Shown here piece after piece: positions 28,883 to 38,485 of a stretch of DNA of 64,000 bases; the first letter of the stretch is position 1, and every line of letters starts with the position of its first letter. Location of the stretch: assembly GCA_050633505.1 (NCBI GenBank), contig JBOEGQ010000013.1, positions 1-64,000 of the forward strand. Reading direction: 5' to 3'. This DNA is from UBA1672 sp050633505 (lineage in GTDB: Bacteria; Pseudomonadota; Alphaproteobacteria; Micavibrionales; Micavibrionaceae). Made by a program: the position numbers and the translations under genes. The notes below the pieces were generated by a model that did no database searches, was not told the DNA's origin, and was given only the letters and a program-made list of their open reading frames with translations.

Positions 28883-30856
28883 ATGACTTCAGGTTCTCAA
28901 CAACCGATCTGGTCACCATCCGAAGCCCGTATACAAAATAGCAATCTATATGCCTTTATGACGTATGTTGCGGAGCATACCGGTGAGACTTTTAGAGATT
29001 ATGATGCTTTGTGGAAATGGTCGGTTGATCAGAAGGAAATGTTCTGGTCGCTGGTCTGGGATTATTGCGGTGTGATTGGTGAAAAGGGCTCTCGCTTGTT
29101 TGAGGCAGGTGAGAACGAAGGAATGTTCGGGGCGCAATTCTTTCCGGATGCCAAATTGAACTATGCGGAGAATCTTCTGGATCTTTCAGATAATCATGAG
29201 GGCGCCGCAATGGTGTTCCGTGATGAAAAGGGCGTAGAGCGTAACACCACATATACAGATTTATATGGCGCCGTTTCCCGCTGGCAACAGGCTTTGCGCG
29301 GCGCCGGTGTTTGTGAGGGGGATTGTGTGGCCGGGTATATGCCTAATATGCCGGAAACGATAATTGCTGCCTTGGCAACAATTTCGCTGGGTGCGACATG
29401 GTCTTCTGCTTCACCGGATTTCGGGGTGCAGGGGGTTATTGATCGTTTTGGTCAGGTCGAACCCAAAGTCTTAGTCAGTGTGGATGGCTATTATTATAAC
29501 GGTAAGGTGATCGATGTCCTTGGAAAGGTCAAGGATGTGCAGCCTGCTTTGGCTGATCTTGAAAAGACAGTGATTGTACCGTTTGCAGGATCTGAGTCCT
29601 CTGTCTCTGACTTATCTGATGCATGCTTTGCCCAAGACTTTATTGCTGCGTATGATGAGAGGGACGTTGATTTTGTGCTTGTTCCTTTTAACCATCCACT
29701 TTTCGTAATGTTTTCCAGTGGCACAACAGGTATCCCGAAATGCATTGTACATGGGCATGGCGGAACATTGTTACAGCATTTAAAAGAGCACCGTTTGCAA
29801 TGTGATATCAAGGCAGGGGACAAGGTCTTCTATTTCACAACATGTGGGTGGATGATGTGGAACTGGTTGGTTACGGGTCTGGCATCACGTGCAACTTTAT
29901 TATTATTTGATGGTTCTCCATTTTATCCGGATGGAAATGTTTTATGGGACTATACGTCAAAGCACGAGTGCAGCTTTTTCGGAACTTCTGCAAAATATAT
30001 CGAGGCGATGAAGGCAGACGGCTTGGCACCCGGCAAGACACATGACCTTTCTGCTTTAAGAACGGTAAGCTCAACAGGATCTCCGTTGGTGCATGCGTCT
30101 TTTGACTATGTGTATGGGGCAATTAAAGAAGACGTACACCTTGCCTCTATTTCAGGTGGGACAGATATTGTGTCCTGTTTTATGTTGGGTAATCCAATAT
30201 CACCGGTTTATCGCGGGGAACTACAATGTGCGGGACTGGGAATGGGTGTTGATGTTTATAATGATGATGGACAATCAGTGACAGGACAGGGGGGAGAGCT
30301 TGTCTGTACGCAGGCATTTCCATCCATGCCGGTTGGTTTCTGGGAAGACCAAGACGGCGCGCGTTATAAAAGCGCATATTTTGAAGGGTATAACGGTATT
30401 TGGACGCATGGCGACTGGGTTGAGCGCACAGATAACGGCGGCTTTATTATTCATGGACGAAGTGACGCGACATTAAACCCTGGCGGTGTACGTATTGGTA
30501 CAGCAGAAATTTACCGGCAGGTTGAAAAAATTGAGGCAGTCCAGGAATCTATTGCCGTTGGGCAAGATTGGGATGGTGACGTGCGGGTTATCCTTTTTGT
30601 TGTATTAAAGGCCGGATGGGAACTTGATAATAATTTGATCATGGAAATTAAAACTCAGATTCGCAGAGGGGCAACCCCGCGACACGTTCCGGCGAAAATT
30701 ATTACTGTCTCTGATATTCCACGCACAAACAGCGGTAAGATCACAGAAATTGCTGTACGTGATGTTATTATGGGACGTACGGTTAAAAATGTAGAAGCGC
30801 TTGCTAATCCTGAAAGCCTTGATTTATTTAAAGACCTTGAAGGGTTAAGGGACTAG
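28883..30856 (+). CDS. Acetoacetyl-CoA synthetase
   Basis: 657 residues from the ATG at 28883, preceded by AGAGGGG. Longer open frame upstream to 28748 rejected. ANL-superfamily enzyme activating acetoacetate with ATP and CoA. P-loop FSSGTTGIPKCIVHGHGGTL, GTSAKYIEAMKADGL and GGTDIVSCFMLGNP are characteristic of acetoacetyl-CoA rather than acetyl-CoA synthetases; the C-terminal catalytic Lys is in RTNSGKITEIAV. Together with bdhA later in the window it points to ketone-body or polyhydroxybutyrate use. Confidence 0.93.
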   Translation: MTSGSQQPIWSPSEARIQNSNLYAFMTYVAEHTGETFRDYDALWKWSVDQKEMFWSLVWDYCGVIGEKGSRLFEAGENEGMFGAQFFPDAKLNYAENLLDLSDNHEGAAMVFRDEKGVERNTTYTDLYGAVSRWQQALRGAGVCEGDCVAGYMPNMPETIIAALATISLGATWSSASPDFGVQGVIDRFGQVEPKVLVSVDGYYYNGKVIDVLGKVKDVQPALADLEKTVIVPFAGSESSVSDLSDACFAQDFIAAYDERDVDFVLVPFNHPLFVMFSSGTTGIPKCIVHGHGGTLLQHLKEHRLQCDIKAGDKVFYFTTCGWMMWNWLVTGLASRATLLLFDGSPFYPDGNVLWDYTSKHECSFFGTSAKYIEAMKADGLAPGKTHDLSALRTVSSTGSPLVHASFDYVYGAIKEDVHLASISGGTDIVSCFMLGNPISPVYRGELQCAGLGMGVDVYNDDGQSVTGQGGELVCTQAFPSMPVGFWEDQDGARYKSAYFEGYNGIWTHGDWVERTDNGGFIIHGRSDATLNPGGVRIGTAEIYRQVEKIEAVQESIAVGQDWDGDVRVILFVVLKAGWELDNNLIMEIKTQIRRGATPRHVPAKIITVSDIPRTNSGKITEIAVRDVIMGRTVKNVEALANPESLDLFKDLEGLRD

Positions 30857-30939
30857 TCAGGGGAATTTTATCGTGTTTGCCTGTTTCTTTTTTAGAAAAT
30901 CTCTTGCAAAAAAATAATAGCGGTGTTTATCATATCCTT

Positions 30940-31035
30940 ATGAACTATCACTTTGATAAAGCATTCGCATTATTTATGAACGACGCATTGGCAGGTGCGG
31001 CGGCGAATGCGGCGGGCGTTGCCCGTTTATCATAG
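30940..31035 (+). CDS. Possible 31-residue small protein
   Basis: An ATG frame in the 279-base gap between acetoacetyl-CoA synthetase and the aminotransferase. It encodes a short peptide with an Ala-rich end (ALAGAAANAAGVARLS). The local base composition is more GC-rich than the rest of the gap, but there is no ribosome site. It may be coding by chance. Confidence 0.2.
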   Translation: MNYHFDKAFALFMNDALAGAAANAAGVARLS

Positions 31036-31135
31036 CCTATAGCGCAAGAGCCGCGCACCCCATAATTTTCCAAATAAAACTGAAATGATAAAGACATGTT
31101 TTGTCTTGTCCTTCTATATTGTAAGGCTTAAAAGA

Positions 31136-32365
31136 ATGAGCGATTTAAAAAGTAATAAAGTTATTGAAATGAATACTCCGTCAGAAGAATTTGAAATAGA
31201 AAAACCGAGTGAACGAAAGTTCCGTCCGGTTTTGCATGCATTAACGGCGAACCCCGGTGCTGAAATGATTGAATATGCCCGAGGAAAGCGTGATGTCATT
31301 ACACTCGGTCAGGGTGAAGGCGACGCGCCTACGCCGGACTTTATTTGCGAGGCAACGATGCAGGCGATGAAGGATGGGCGTACGTTTTATGGGCAAGTTC
31401 TGGGCAAGCCCGAATTACGCGGTGCGCTATCTGGCTATTATGACCGTATTTATAATCTTGATATCCCGCAAGAACGTGTTTTTGTGACGTCATCGGGTTC
31501 AACCGCTATGCATCTTTCTTTGGCTGCATTGGTTGATAAAGGCGATGAGGTTATTGCCGTGACACCAATTTGGAAGAATTTAATTGGTGCAATTGAATTG
31601 ACGCAGGCAACAACCAAACAAGTTTCTCTCGATTATAAAAACGATGAATGGTGCCTTGATTTGGATAAATTGTTTGCTGTGGTGAATGAGCGAACCAAGG
31701 TTATTCTGATGGTAACACCGTCTAATCCAACCGGTTGGACAGCGAGTGAGGAAGAGCTACGTGCAATCCTTGATTTTGCAAGAGAACGCGGCATCTGGAT
31801 CTTGTCTGATGAGGTGTACGGACGCCTTGTATATGATGGTGTACGTGCGCCAAGTTTCCTTGACGTCGCACGAGATGAAGACTTGCTTTTGGTCGTAAAC
31901 AGTTTCTCTAAGAGCTGGGCTATGACGGGGTGGCGTTTGGGATGGATTGTCGGGCCTCTTGAGGCAGAAGCAAAAATTCGTGATGTGGCGCTTTATAATA
32001 AGCTTTGCCCGCCGACATTCACGCAGTTTGGTGCGATTGCGGCCTTGGACGATGGTGAGGCATTTCTAAAGGCACAAATTGACCTTTGGAAATCGAACCG
32101 CGATCTGGTCGTTGAACGATTTAAGAAAATGGGTAACGTACACATGTCTTATCCGAAAAGTACGTTTTACGCGTTCTTTAAGGTCGATGGGCAAGATGAT
32201 TGTATCGCATTGACCAAACGTTTGATTGATGAGGCAGGTGTTTTGCTCTCGCCGGGGTCGGCGTTCGGCCATTCTTCAAAAGGGTATATCAGACTTTGTT
32301 TTGCTGTGTCTGAAGCACGCCTTGTAGAGGCTCTTGACCGGATAGAGGCAGTTATTTGTAAATAG
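31136..32365 (+). CDS. Pyridoxal-phosphate aminotransferase, class I/II
   Basis: 409 residues from the ATG at 31136 (AAGG about ten bases upstream); an ATG at 31085 would add 17 hydrophobic residues. Fold-type I aminotransferase: LGQGEGDAPTPDFI near the N-terminus, VTPSNPTGWTASEEEL, ILSDEVYGRLVYDG, and the PLP lysine in NSFSKSWAMTGWRLGW. Aspartate/tyrosine-type specificity is possible but not readable. It is followed two bases later by an Asp/Glu racemase-family gene and then a TrmH methyltransferase, all plus strand and probably one operon. Confidence 0.92.
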   Translation: MSDLKSNKVIEMNTPSEEFEIEKPSERKFRPVLHALTANPGAEMIEYARGKRDVITLGQGEGDAPTPDFICEATMQAMKDGRTFYGQVLGKPELRGALSGYYDRIYNLDIPQERVFVTSSGSTAMHLSLAALVDKGDEVIAVTPIWKNLIGAIELTQATTKQVSLDYKNDEWCLDLDKLFAVVNERTKVILMVTPSNPTGWTASEEELRAILDFARERGIWILSDEVYGRLVYDGVRAPSFLDVARDEDLLLVVNSFSKSWAMTGWRLGWIVGPLEAEAKIRDVALYNKLCPPTFTQFGAIAALDDGEAFLKAQIDLWKSNRDLVVERFKKMGNVHMSYPKSTFYAFFKVDGQDDCIALTKRLIDEAGVLLSPGSAFGHSSKGYIRLCFAVSEARLVEALDRIEAVICK

Positions 32366-32367
32366 GT

Positions 32368-33066
32368 GTGCCGATGAAAACAGTTGGGATTATAGGCGGG
32401 TTAAGTCCGCAATCGACAATATCGTATTATCAAGGGCTTAATCATGGGGCGTGTACCCGTCTTGGGGAACATCATAATGCGCGCATTATACTGAACTCAC
32501 TGGATTTCGGGCAATTTGTTCAGCTGAAACAAAGGGGAGATTGGCAACGGCAGGCGGAACTTTTATGTGAGGCGGCGCAATCGTTGGAAAAAGCCGGTGC
32601 GGATTTTATTATTCTGGCAACAAATACGATGCATAAAATGGCTGATCAGATTATTGAATCTGTACGTATTCCGTTTTTACATCTGGCAGATGCTACGGCC
32701 GAAAAAATTATAAATAGTGGTCGTAATAAAATCTTATTGCTTGGTACACGCTATACGATGGAGCAGGACTTTTATATCAAAAGACTTGAAAATCGTGGGA
32801 TAGAGGTGCTTGTTCCGCATGGTGAGGCACTGGAAGATGTAAATCGTATTATCTATGATGAGCTGTGCCATGGTGTTATAGAGCCAGTATCCAAGGCGCG
32901 TTATATTCAAATCGTCAATGATTTTGAAGATCACGGGATAGAGGGTATCATATTGGGCTGTACGGAGATTGGATTGCTAATTGATCAAAGTGATTTTAAA
33001 ATTGAGTGTTTTGATACAACCAAAATTCATATTGAAGCGACACTAAACTATATGTTTGAGGAATAA
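32368..33066 (+). CDS. Aspartate/glutamate racemase family protein
   Basis: 232 residues; GTG at 32368 or ATG at 32374. N-terminal TVGIIGGLSPQSTISYYQ is the family opening. The two catalytic positions read ATNTMHK and GCTEIGLL: a Thr replaces the first Cys, the second Cys is kept. The same Thr/Cys pair is known in the E. coli YgeA-type racemase, which works on one Asp/Glu enantiomer. It sits directly after the aminotransferase, so D-amino-acid metabolism is a reasonable guess. Confidence 0.9.
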   Translation: MPMKTVGIIGGLSPQSTISYYQGLNHGACTRLGEHHNARIILNSLDFGQFVQLKQRGDWQRQAELLCEAAQSLEKAGADFIILATNTMHKMADQIIESVRIPFLHLADATAEKIINSGRNKILLLGTRYTMEQDFYIKRLENRGIEVLVPHGEALEDVNRIIYDELCHGVIEPVSKARYIQIVNDFEDHGIEGIILGCTEIGLLIDQSDFKIECFDTTKIHIEATLNYMFEE

Positions 33067-33069
33067 AAT

Positions 33070-33606
33070 ATGCGTGGTTATTTTGCCATTGGTGTAGAAG
33101 AGATTAGCAAAGAGCAAAACGTTGGAACGATAATACGTTCTGCACATTCTTTCGGGGCGAGTTTTTTCTTCACAATTAATCCTGATGTTGATGTAGAGAG
33201 CTTTCGCACTTCGGATACGTCTGATGCGTTTGAGCACTTGCCTTATTACCAATATAATGCGCCATCTGCTCTTGCCTTACCAAGTGATTGTACGTTGGTT
33301 GGTATCGAATTGACTGAGGACTCTATTGAAATGCCAAGCTTTCGTCATCCGCGCCGTGCGGCGTATGTATTAGGCCCTGAAATGGGTAGTCTTTCACCAG
33401 ATCTTGTCGCCAAATGCCACCATGTCGTTAAAATACCTATGAAGTTCTGTGTCAATGTTGGCGTGGCAGCGGCCATCACGATGTATGATCGTATGATTTC
33501 TATGGGGCGTTTTGCGGAAAGACCGGTTAGTCCCGGTGGGCCTTTGATTGAGGATATACGCCCGCAAAGTACATTACGCCGAAAAGTTCGGAATAAAACG
33601 AAATAG
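33070..33606 (+). CDS. TrmH/SpoU-family RNA methyltransferase
   Basis: 178 residues, only the SPOUT catalytic domain. Motif 1 is NVGTIIRSAHSFGA, motif 2 is YVLGPEMGSLSPDLV, and motif 3 is IPMKFCVNVGVAAAITMYD, which in most members has NVSxAxA. A knotted SAM-dependent 2'-O-ribose methyltransferase acting on tRNA or rRNA; the exact target cannot be read. It follows the racemase by three bases. Confidence 0.92.
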   Translation: MRGYFAIGVEEISKEQNVGTIIRSAHSFGASFFFTINPDVDVESFRTSDTSDAFEHLPYYQYNAPSALALPSDCTLVGIELTEDSIEMPSFRHPRRAAYVLGPEMGSLSPDLVAKCHHVVKIPMKFCVNVGVAAAITMYDRMISMGRFAERPVSPGGPLIEDIRPQSTLRRKVRNKTK

Positions 33607-33613
33607 GAATTTC

Positions 33614-34546
33614 CTAGGCACTGGTAATTTTTTTAAAGAGTTGCTTTGGTTTCATCCCTCCGAAGGTCGGAGATATACGCGTACCCGGTGTATCAAGGGC
33701 AAGCCAGGAGAGGATTGCTGATTTACAGGTTGGGACAAGCCGTTCATCATCATTCAGTAATTTGGCAAGATGGTTGAACTCAACTTCCTGAAACTCGCCT
33801 TCATAGTTCTCATCTATTTTTGATAACTGGTCTTTTGAGACTGATGCACCTAAGAAACACAGTTGAATAAACCCTGTGTCAGGCTCTTCTTGCATCAACA
33901 TTGTGCAGGGATCAAGGTTTACTGATATGATGCCTAATTCCTCCCAAATTTCACGTATCGCAGTCTTTTTTAAAGACCCGCCATCATTATAGCGCATGGT
34001 CTGTGCGGTTTTTGGCATATAAGACCCTCCCACTAAGTGATAGTAATTCGGGTATGTATCAGAGTCTTCTGATCGTTTGTGCAGGATAAGGGATTTATTT
34101 TCTTCACACAGTAATAGCGCACCAGCACTTAAGGTTTTGATGGGCATATCACTTGATTTTAAGACACGTACAGTTGCATAGTCAGCGGGAATTGTTTTGA
34201 AAATAACGGGATTCCCTTCCCAGTTTGGGATGTACTCGGGCTCTAGTATCAGATGAGGATCATTTGAGTGCGTTGGATGATCTGCTATTTTCTGTCGTTC
34301 TTTTTCAATATTGCTTTCTTGGGTTTTTGTGAGGGCAATCGTTTTGTCATCATTTGTTTTCACAATAGGAAGACGTGAATAAACGCCGTGTATTATGCTG
34401 TCTTTGCCGTCGAAGTATTTTTGAATTCTAGGAAGCCATACACTCTCGCCCAATGGTTTCTTTTTTGTTAGGAAATTAAGGGCAGACAGCGATGTCTGGC
34501 CGATAACTTTAATAAAAAAACCTGTGGGGTCGACGTTTAGATTCAT
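33614..34546 (-). CDS. NUDIX-domain hydrolase-like protein
   Basis: 310 residues. The first 150 have no fold that I recognise. The NUDIX domain starts near residue 135 (AGALLLCEENKSLILHKRSE) and its box contains TAIREIWEELGI at about 200-211. The REUxEExGU half is intact, but the expected Glu eight residues before the Arg is a Gly. The metal site is otherwise present, so activity on a nucleoside-diphosphate-type substrate is likely. It lies 14 bases downstream of the glutathione reductase gene on the same strand. Confidence 0.85.
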   Translation of the reverse strand: MNLNVDPTGFFIKVIGQTSLSALNFLTKKKPLGESVWLPRIQKYFDGKDSIIHGVYSRLPIVKTNDDKTIALTKTQESNIEKERQKIADHPTHSNDPHLILEPEYIPNWEGNPVIFKTIPADYATVRVLKSSDMPIKTLSAGALLLCEENKSLILHKRSEDSDTYPNYYHLVGGSYMPKTAQTMRYNDGGSLKKTAIREIWEELGIISVNLDPCTMLMQEEPDTGFIQLCFLGASVSKDQLSKIDENYEGEFQEVEFNHLAKLLNDDERLVPTCKSAILSWLALDTPGTRISPTFGGMKPKQLFKKITSA

Positions 34547-34560
34547 GTCTCTATCCTGAC

Positions 34561-35928
34561 TTATTCGTTTGATTTTGTACGCATTGTAACAAATTCTTCT
34601 GCGCTGGTTGGGTGTATACCAATTGTGCGATCAAAATCCGATTTTGTTGCACCTGCAATAATAGCGGTTGCAAAACCTTGGACGATTTCACCAGCGCTTT
34701 CACCTACCAGATGAAGTCCGATTACTTTATCGGTGGAGCGCTGTACGACTAATTTCATGAGTGTACGTTCTTCATTGTTTGCTAAAATCATTTTCATGGC
34801 ACGAAATTCTGATTTGTAAATATCAATGTCATCGCCAAATTTTTCTTGTGCCTGCTCTTGTGTTAATCCGACCTGAGATACATTTGGATTTGAGAAAACC
34901 GCACTTGGTATATTTTCGTAGGAGACATATCTATCGTCATTGTTGTACAGGCGATTAACAAGTGCGTGTCCTTCGGCCAATGCAACAGGGGTTAGAGCCA
35001 CGCGGTCTGTAACATCACCAACGGCATAAATCGAGGGCACAGAGGTCTGCTCTTCGCGGTTTACGGTAATGGCACCTTTTTTATTTGTCTCGATATTGAG
35101 TGTATCAAGCCCTAAATTATCAGTATTAGGTGTGCGCCCGGTTGCGAATAAAACTTGATCTGCTTCGATTATACTGCCGTTATCCAGATGTACGTTAAAT
35201 ATATTATCAGTGCGTTTTTCAACACGTAGAATATTGGTTTTTGGATGGAAATTGATGCCTTTTTTCTCCATCTCGTTATTTAAAAACGTACGTACATCGC
35301 CATCAAATCCTTCATTCAGAATTTTGTCACGCCTGTATATAACATCAACTTTCGTGCCGAGTTGATTAAATATACCCGCGAACTCAAGGCCGATATAGCC
35401 AACACCGGCAACAACCAAACGTTTTGGCTGCTCTTTTAAATAAAAGATATCATCTGAGGTAATGCCGTATTCGCGTGCGCCTTCAATGTTCGGGATAAAT
35501 ACTTTACCGCCTGTTGCAATTAAAATCCGTTCGGCGGATATGTCTTGATCATTCACACGTACGGTATGTGGATCTGTAATTGTCGCGTGCCCCCAGTGGA
35601 TATCAACACCGTTATTATCCAACATGCGTTGATAAATACCATTGAGGCGTTCGATTTCATTATTTTTTTGTGTGATGAAGTGTTGCCAATCTAAAGATCT
35701 GTCACCAACAGTCCAGCCATATCCGGCTGCATCGTGCATAGCACTTTCATACCCGGCAACATAGGTCATAAGCTTTTTAGGAACACAGCCGACATTGACG
35801 CATGTACCGCCATAAAATTTACTTTCTGCGATGGCGACTTTTTTGCCGTAGCCTGCGGCAATACGCGCTGCGCGAACACCACCTGATCCTGCGCCGATTA
35901 CAAATAAGTCTACGTCATATGTGCTCAT
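34561..35928 (-). CDS. gor: Glutathione-disulfide reductase
   Basis: 455 residues, full length. FAD- and NADPH-dependent reduction of oxidised glutathione. FAD motif GAGSGGVRAARIAAGYG, redox-active disulfide GGTCVNVGCVPKKLM, second dinucleotide motif VAGVGYIGLEFAGIFNQLG followed by YRRDKIL, and the C-terminal catalytic His in GIHPTSAEEFVTM. The Arg after the second motif favours NADPH. Linked to the glutathione transferase and thiol redox genes nearby. Confidence 0.95.
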   Translation of the reverse strand: MSTYDVDLFVIGAGSGGVRAARIAAGYGKKVAIAESKFYGGTCVNVGCVPKKLMTYVAGYESAMHDAAGYGWTVGDRSLDWQHFITQKNNEIERLNGIYQRMLDNNGVDIHWGHATITDPHTVRVNDQDISAERILIATGGKVFIPNIEGAREYGITSDDIFYLKEQPKRLVVAGVGYIGLEFAGIFNQLGTKVDVIYRRDKILNEGFDGDVRTFLNNEMEKKGINFHPKTNILRVEKRTDNIFNVHLDNGSIIEADQVLFATGRTPNTDNLGLDTLNIETNKKGAITVNREEQTSVPSIYAVGDVTDRVALTPVALAEGHALVNRLYNNDDRYVSYENIPSAVFSNPNVSQVGLTQEQAQEKFGDDIDIYKSEFRAMKMILANNEERTLMKLVVQRSTDKVIGLHLVGESAGEIVQGFATAIIAGATKSDFDRTIGIHPTSAEEFVTMRTKSNE

Positions 35929-35964
35929 ACTCTGTGCCTTTTCTTTTATATTCCTGTTAATAGC

Positions 35965-35999
35965 ATAAAAGCTCTATGCAAGATTGCCAGAGCTTTTAT
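35965..35999 (-). terminator. Terminator hairpin after the NDH-2-like gene
   Basis: ATAAAAGCTCT and AGAGCTTTTAT form a perfect 11-bp stem with a 13-base loop. A/T-rich stem ends give a short U run in either direction, so it may act both ways. It separates the minus-strand oxidoreductase from gor. Confidence 0.65.
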
Positions 36000-36024
36000 A
36001 TATTCGTTTCAATTTATATTATGA

Positions 36025-37329
36025 TTACACTTTATTATCATCATCCGGTGTTTTGTGCGGCAGGTCAGAAATTCGTCCTCCACCAATAATTAGGCGCACG
36101 CCGCGACCGCGATTGATATAGGATAAAAGCCAGCGCAAACCGACAATCACACGGTTTTTAAAACCGATAAGAAAATAGATATGTGTAATACACCACATGA
36201 CCCACCCTATAAATCCGGTGACCTTAACACCGTTTAAATCGCCAATTGCGCGGTTGCGGCCGATTGTTGCCATAGAGCCATGGTCTTTATATTTAAAGGG
36301 TTTACGCTTCTCATTCTTAATTGTTTTCAAAATATCATGAGCGACGTATTTACCCATTTGTTTTGCAACAGGTGCGACACCCGGTAGAGGGCGTTCTTCA
36401 CCTTTGGGGACATGGTGTGCGGTATCGCCGATGATGTATATGTTCTCGTGATTCGGTAGGGTAAGGTTTTCATTAACGATAACACGACCTGTGCGATCTG
36501 TTTCTGCATTCAGCCATTTTCCGGCCGATGATGCCTGCACCCCTGCGGCCCAAATAATTGTGCGTGCAGGAATTTTTTCTTCTTCGAACGCGACGTGTCC
36601 GACTTCCATATCTTTAACCATCGCGTTAAGTTTGATCTCAACGCCGAGGGATTCTAGCTGTTTCTGGGCCTTTGCCGAGAGTTCTTCGTCAAAAGCCATC
36701 AGAACGCGCGGCGCGGCATCGACAAGAACGATGCGTGCGGATTCCGGCGTAATGTGGTGGAAATCACCAGTGAGTGTTTGTTTTGATAGCTCTGCGATCG
36801 CGCCGGCCAGTTCAACGCCAGTTGGACCTGCACCAACGATGACAAAGTTGAGGTAGGCTTTTCTGTCTTCTTCTGTTTCGGCCATTTCTGCTTTTTCAAA
36901 GGCTGTCAGAATGCGTTGGCGAATTTCACGGGCATCTTCGATTGTTTTCAAGCCGGGGGCGAATTTTGCCCATTGATCATTACCGAAATAGCTGTGCTGT
37001 GCACCGGTTGCGAGAACAAGATAATCGTAGAAGAATTCCCGCCCATATATAGTTGTTGCAACTTTACTTTCGGGGTCTATTCGATTTATTTCATTCATAT
37101 AGACCGCGACATTGTCAGCGTCCCGCATCATTTGCCTGATTGGCATTGCGATTTCTGCGGCTGTCAGAGCAGCAGTAGCAACCTGATAAAGGAGAGGTTG
37201 AAACAAGTGATGGTTCCGTTTATCAACCAGCATCACGTCAATATCCTTATGTGCAAGTTGTCTGGCTGCTTCCAGTCCGCCAAATCCTGCACCGACAATT
37301 AATACTCGTGGCTTCGTATCTTGTGTCAT
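36025..37329 (-). CDS. ndh: Type II NADH dehydrogenase-like FAD oxidoreductase
   Basis: 434 residues from the ATG at 37329; an upstream ATG at 37398 adds residues overlapping the bdhA 3' end. First dinucleotide motif VLIVGAGFGGLEAARQLA, quinone-oxidoreductase motif NHHLFQPLLYQVATAALTA, second motif VIVGAGPTGVELAGAIAEL, and YIIGDTAHHVP near the C-terminal third. A hydrophobic segment (GFIGWVMWCITHIYFLIGF) near residue 380 is the membrane anchor seen in many NDH-2 enzymes. Oxidises NADH and reduces quinone without proton pumping. Confidence 0.92.
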   Translation of the reverse strand: MTQDTKPRVLIVGAGFGGLEAARQLAHKDIDVMLVDKRNHHLFQPLLYQVATAALTAAEIAMPIRQMMRDADNVAVYMNEINRIDPESKVATTIYGREFFYDYLVLATGAQHSYFGNDQWAKFAPGLKTIEDAREIRQRILTAFEKAEMAETEEDRKAYLNFVIVGAGPTGVELAGAIAELSKQTLTGDFHHITPESARIVLVDAAPRVLMAFDEELSAKAQKQLESLGVEIKLNAMVKDMEVGHVAFEEEKIPARTIIWAAGVQASSAGKWLNAETDRTGRVIVNENLTLPNHENIYIIGDTAHHVPKGEERPLPGVAPVAKQMGKYVAHDILKTIKNEKRKPFKYKDHGSMATIGRNRAIGDLNGVKVTGFIGWVMWCITHIYFLIGFKNRVIVGLRWLLSYINRGRGVRLIIGGGRISDLPHKTPDDDNKV

Positions 37330-37382
37330 TTTAATCTCTAATCCGTACCAATTTCGTAAGTTTTTTAACAAAGGGTGGTTTT

Positions 37383-38177
37383 TTAAGCTGCTGTCCAACC
37401 GCCGTCAATACATATATCTGTTCCGGTGATATTTTCTGCGATATCAGAGCATAGAAAGAGGGCAAGTCCTGCAACCTGTTCAATTGTGACAAATTTCTTT
37501 GTCCATTGCGCGGTAAGAAGAACGTCATTGACGACGCTTTCTTCACTGATGTTCCTGGCCTTGGCTGTATCTGCTATCTGGTTTTTTACTAAGGGGGTGA
37601 ACACATATCCGGGGCAAATCGCATTGCAGGTTATATTATCTTGTGCGACTTCCAGTCCGACTGTCTTTGTCATGCCCAAAATACCATGTTTGGCCGCAAC
37701 ATATGCGCTTTTATAAGGGGAGGCAACCAACCCGTGCGCAGAACACATATTGATAATGCGCCCCCATCCGGCATTTCGCATACCCGGCAGGACATTGCGT
37801 ATTGTATGAAAGGCAGATGATAGGTTAATGGCAAGAATGGCATCCCATTTTTCCGGCGGGAAATCTTCAATCGGACTGACATGTTGAATGCCGGCATTGT
37901 TCACCAGAATATCAATATGACCGAATATCTCTTCTGCCTTTTGAACCATCTGTGTGATCTCTTCAGGTTTGGTCATATCTGCATTGCTGTATATGGCCTT
38001 TACACCCAAATTTTCTATCTCTTGTCGTTGGGTTTCTATGGCATTCAAATCGCCTAGCCCGTTTAGAACAATATTGGCGCCTTGTTTGGCCAGATTCTGT
38101 GCGATTGCCAGTCCGATACCACTTGTTGATCCGGTGATAAGAGCTGTTTTCCCTTGCAGGGATGGGGTGAATGACAT
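37383..38177 (-). CDS. bdhA: 3-hydroxybutyrate dehydrogenase
   Basis: 264 residues from the ATG at 38177, chosen because GGAGG lies eight bases upstream; the ATG at 38201 is possible. Classical SDR: TGSTSGIGLAIAQNLA cofactor motif, NNAGIQH, catalytic Ser near NMCSAHG and YKSAYVAAKHG. INxxxGxxxS pattern and NAICPGYVFTPLVKNQI are those of D-3-hydroxybutyrate dehydrogenases. Interconverts 3-hydroxybutyrate and acetoacetate, the substrate of the synthetase encoded earlier in this window. Confidence 0.93.
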   Translation of the reverse strand: MSFTPSLQGKTALITGSTSGIGLAIAQNLAKQGANIVLNGLGDLNAIETQRQEIENLGVKAIYSNADMTKPEEITQMVQKAEEIFGHIDILVNNAGIQHVSPIEDFPPEKWDAILAINLSSAFHTIRNVLPGMRNAGWGRIINMCSAHGLVASPYKSAYVAAKHGILGMTKTVGLEVAQDNITCNAICPGYVFTPLVKNQIADTAKARNISEESVVNDVLLTAQWTKKFVTIEQVAGLALFLCSDIAENITGTDICIDGGWTAA

Positions 38178-38352
38178 ATCGGGTTCCTCCGGTGTCTGCA
38201 TTCATTTTTTAAGCCGAGAAAACATAACATAACTCTTTATGAAGTGTGAGGGGGTATTCTCATCTCAAGCGGACTTTTTGTTGTGCGATGCAAACGAAAT
38301 AAGGGTTTTTGGCGTACTGTCCTAAAAATGGTATTATACATCACCACGTGTT

Positions 38353-38388
38353 ATGCACAATTTGCACGAAAGCATTGTGCATTGCACA
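38353..38388. promoter_or_regulatory. Overlapping inverted repeats between bdhA and gdh
   Basis: ATGCACAAT (38353-38361) is mirrored exactly by ATTGTGCAT (38374-38382), 12 bases apart, and TGTGC-ATT-GCACA overlaps the right half. TGCAC cores recur four times in 36 bases. It lies about 100-130 bases before the gdh start and about 175 bases before bdhA. The rest of the 308-base gap shows nothing else I can name. Confidence 0.5.
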
Positions 38389-38485
38389 GCATATTCTTTG
38401 ACTTTTCCGATTAAAGACCCTAGACCGCGCCTAGTTTTGCCTCTAAAATGTAGACAGTATAAACATAGAAGCGGTTTCTCTCCTT

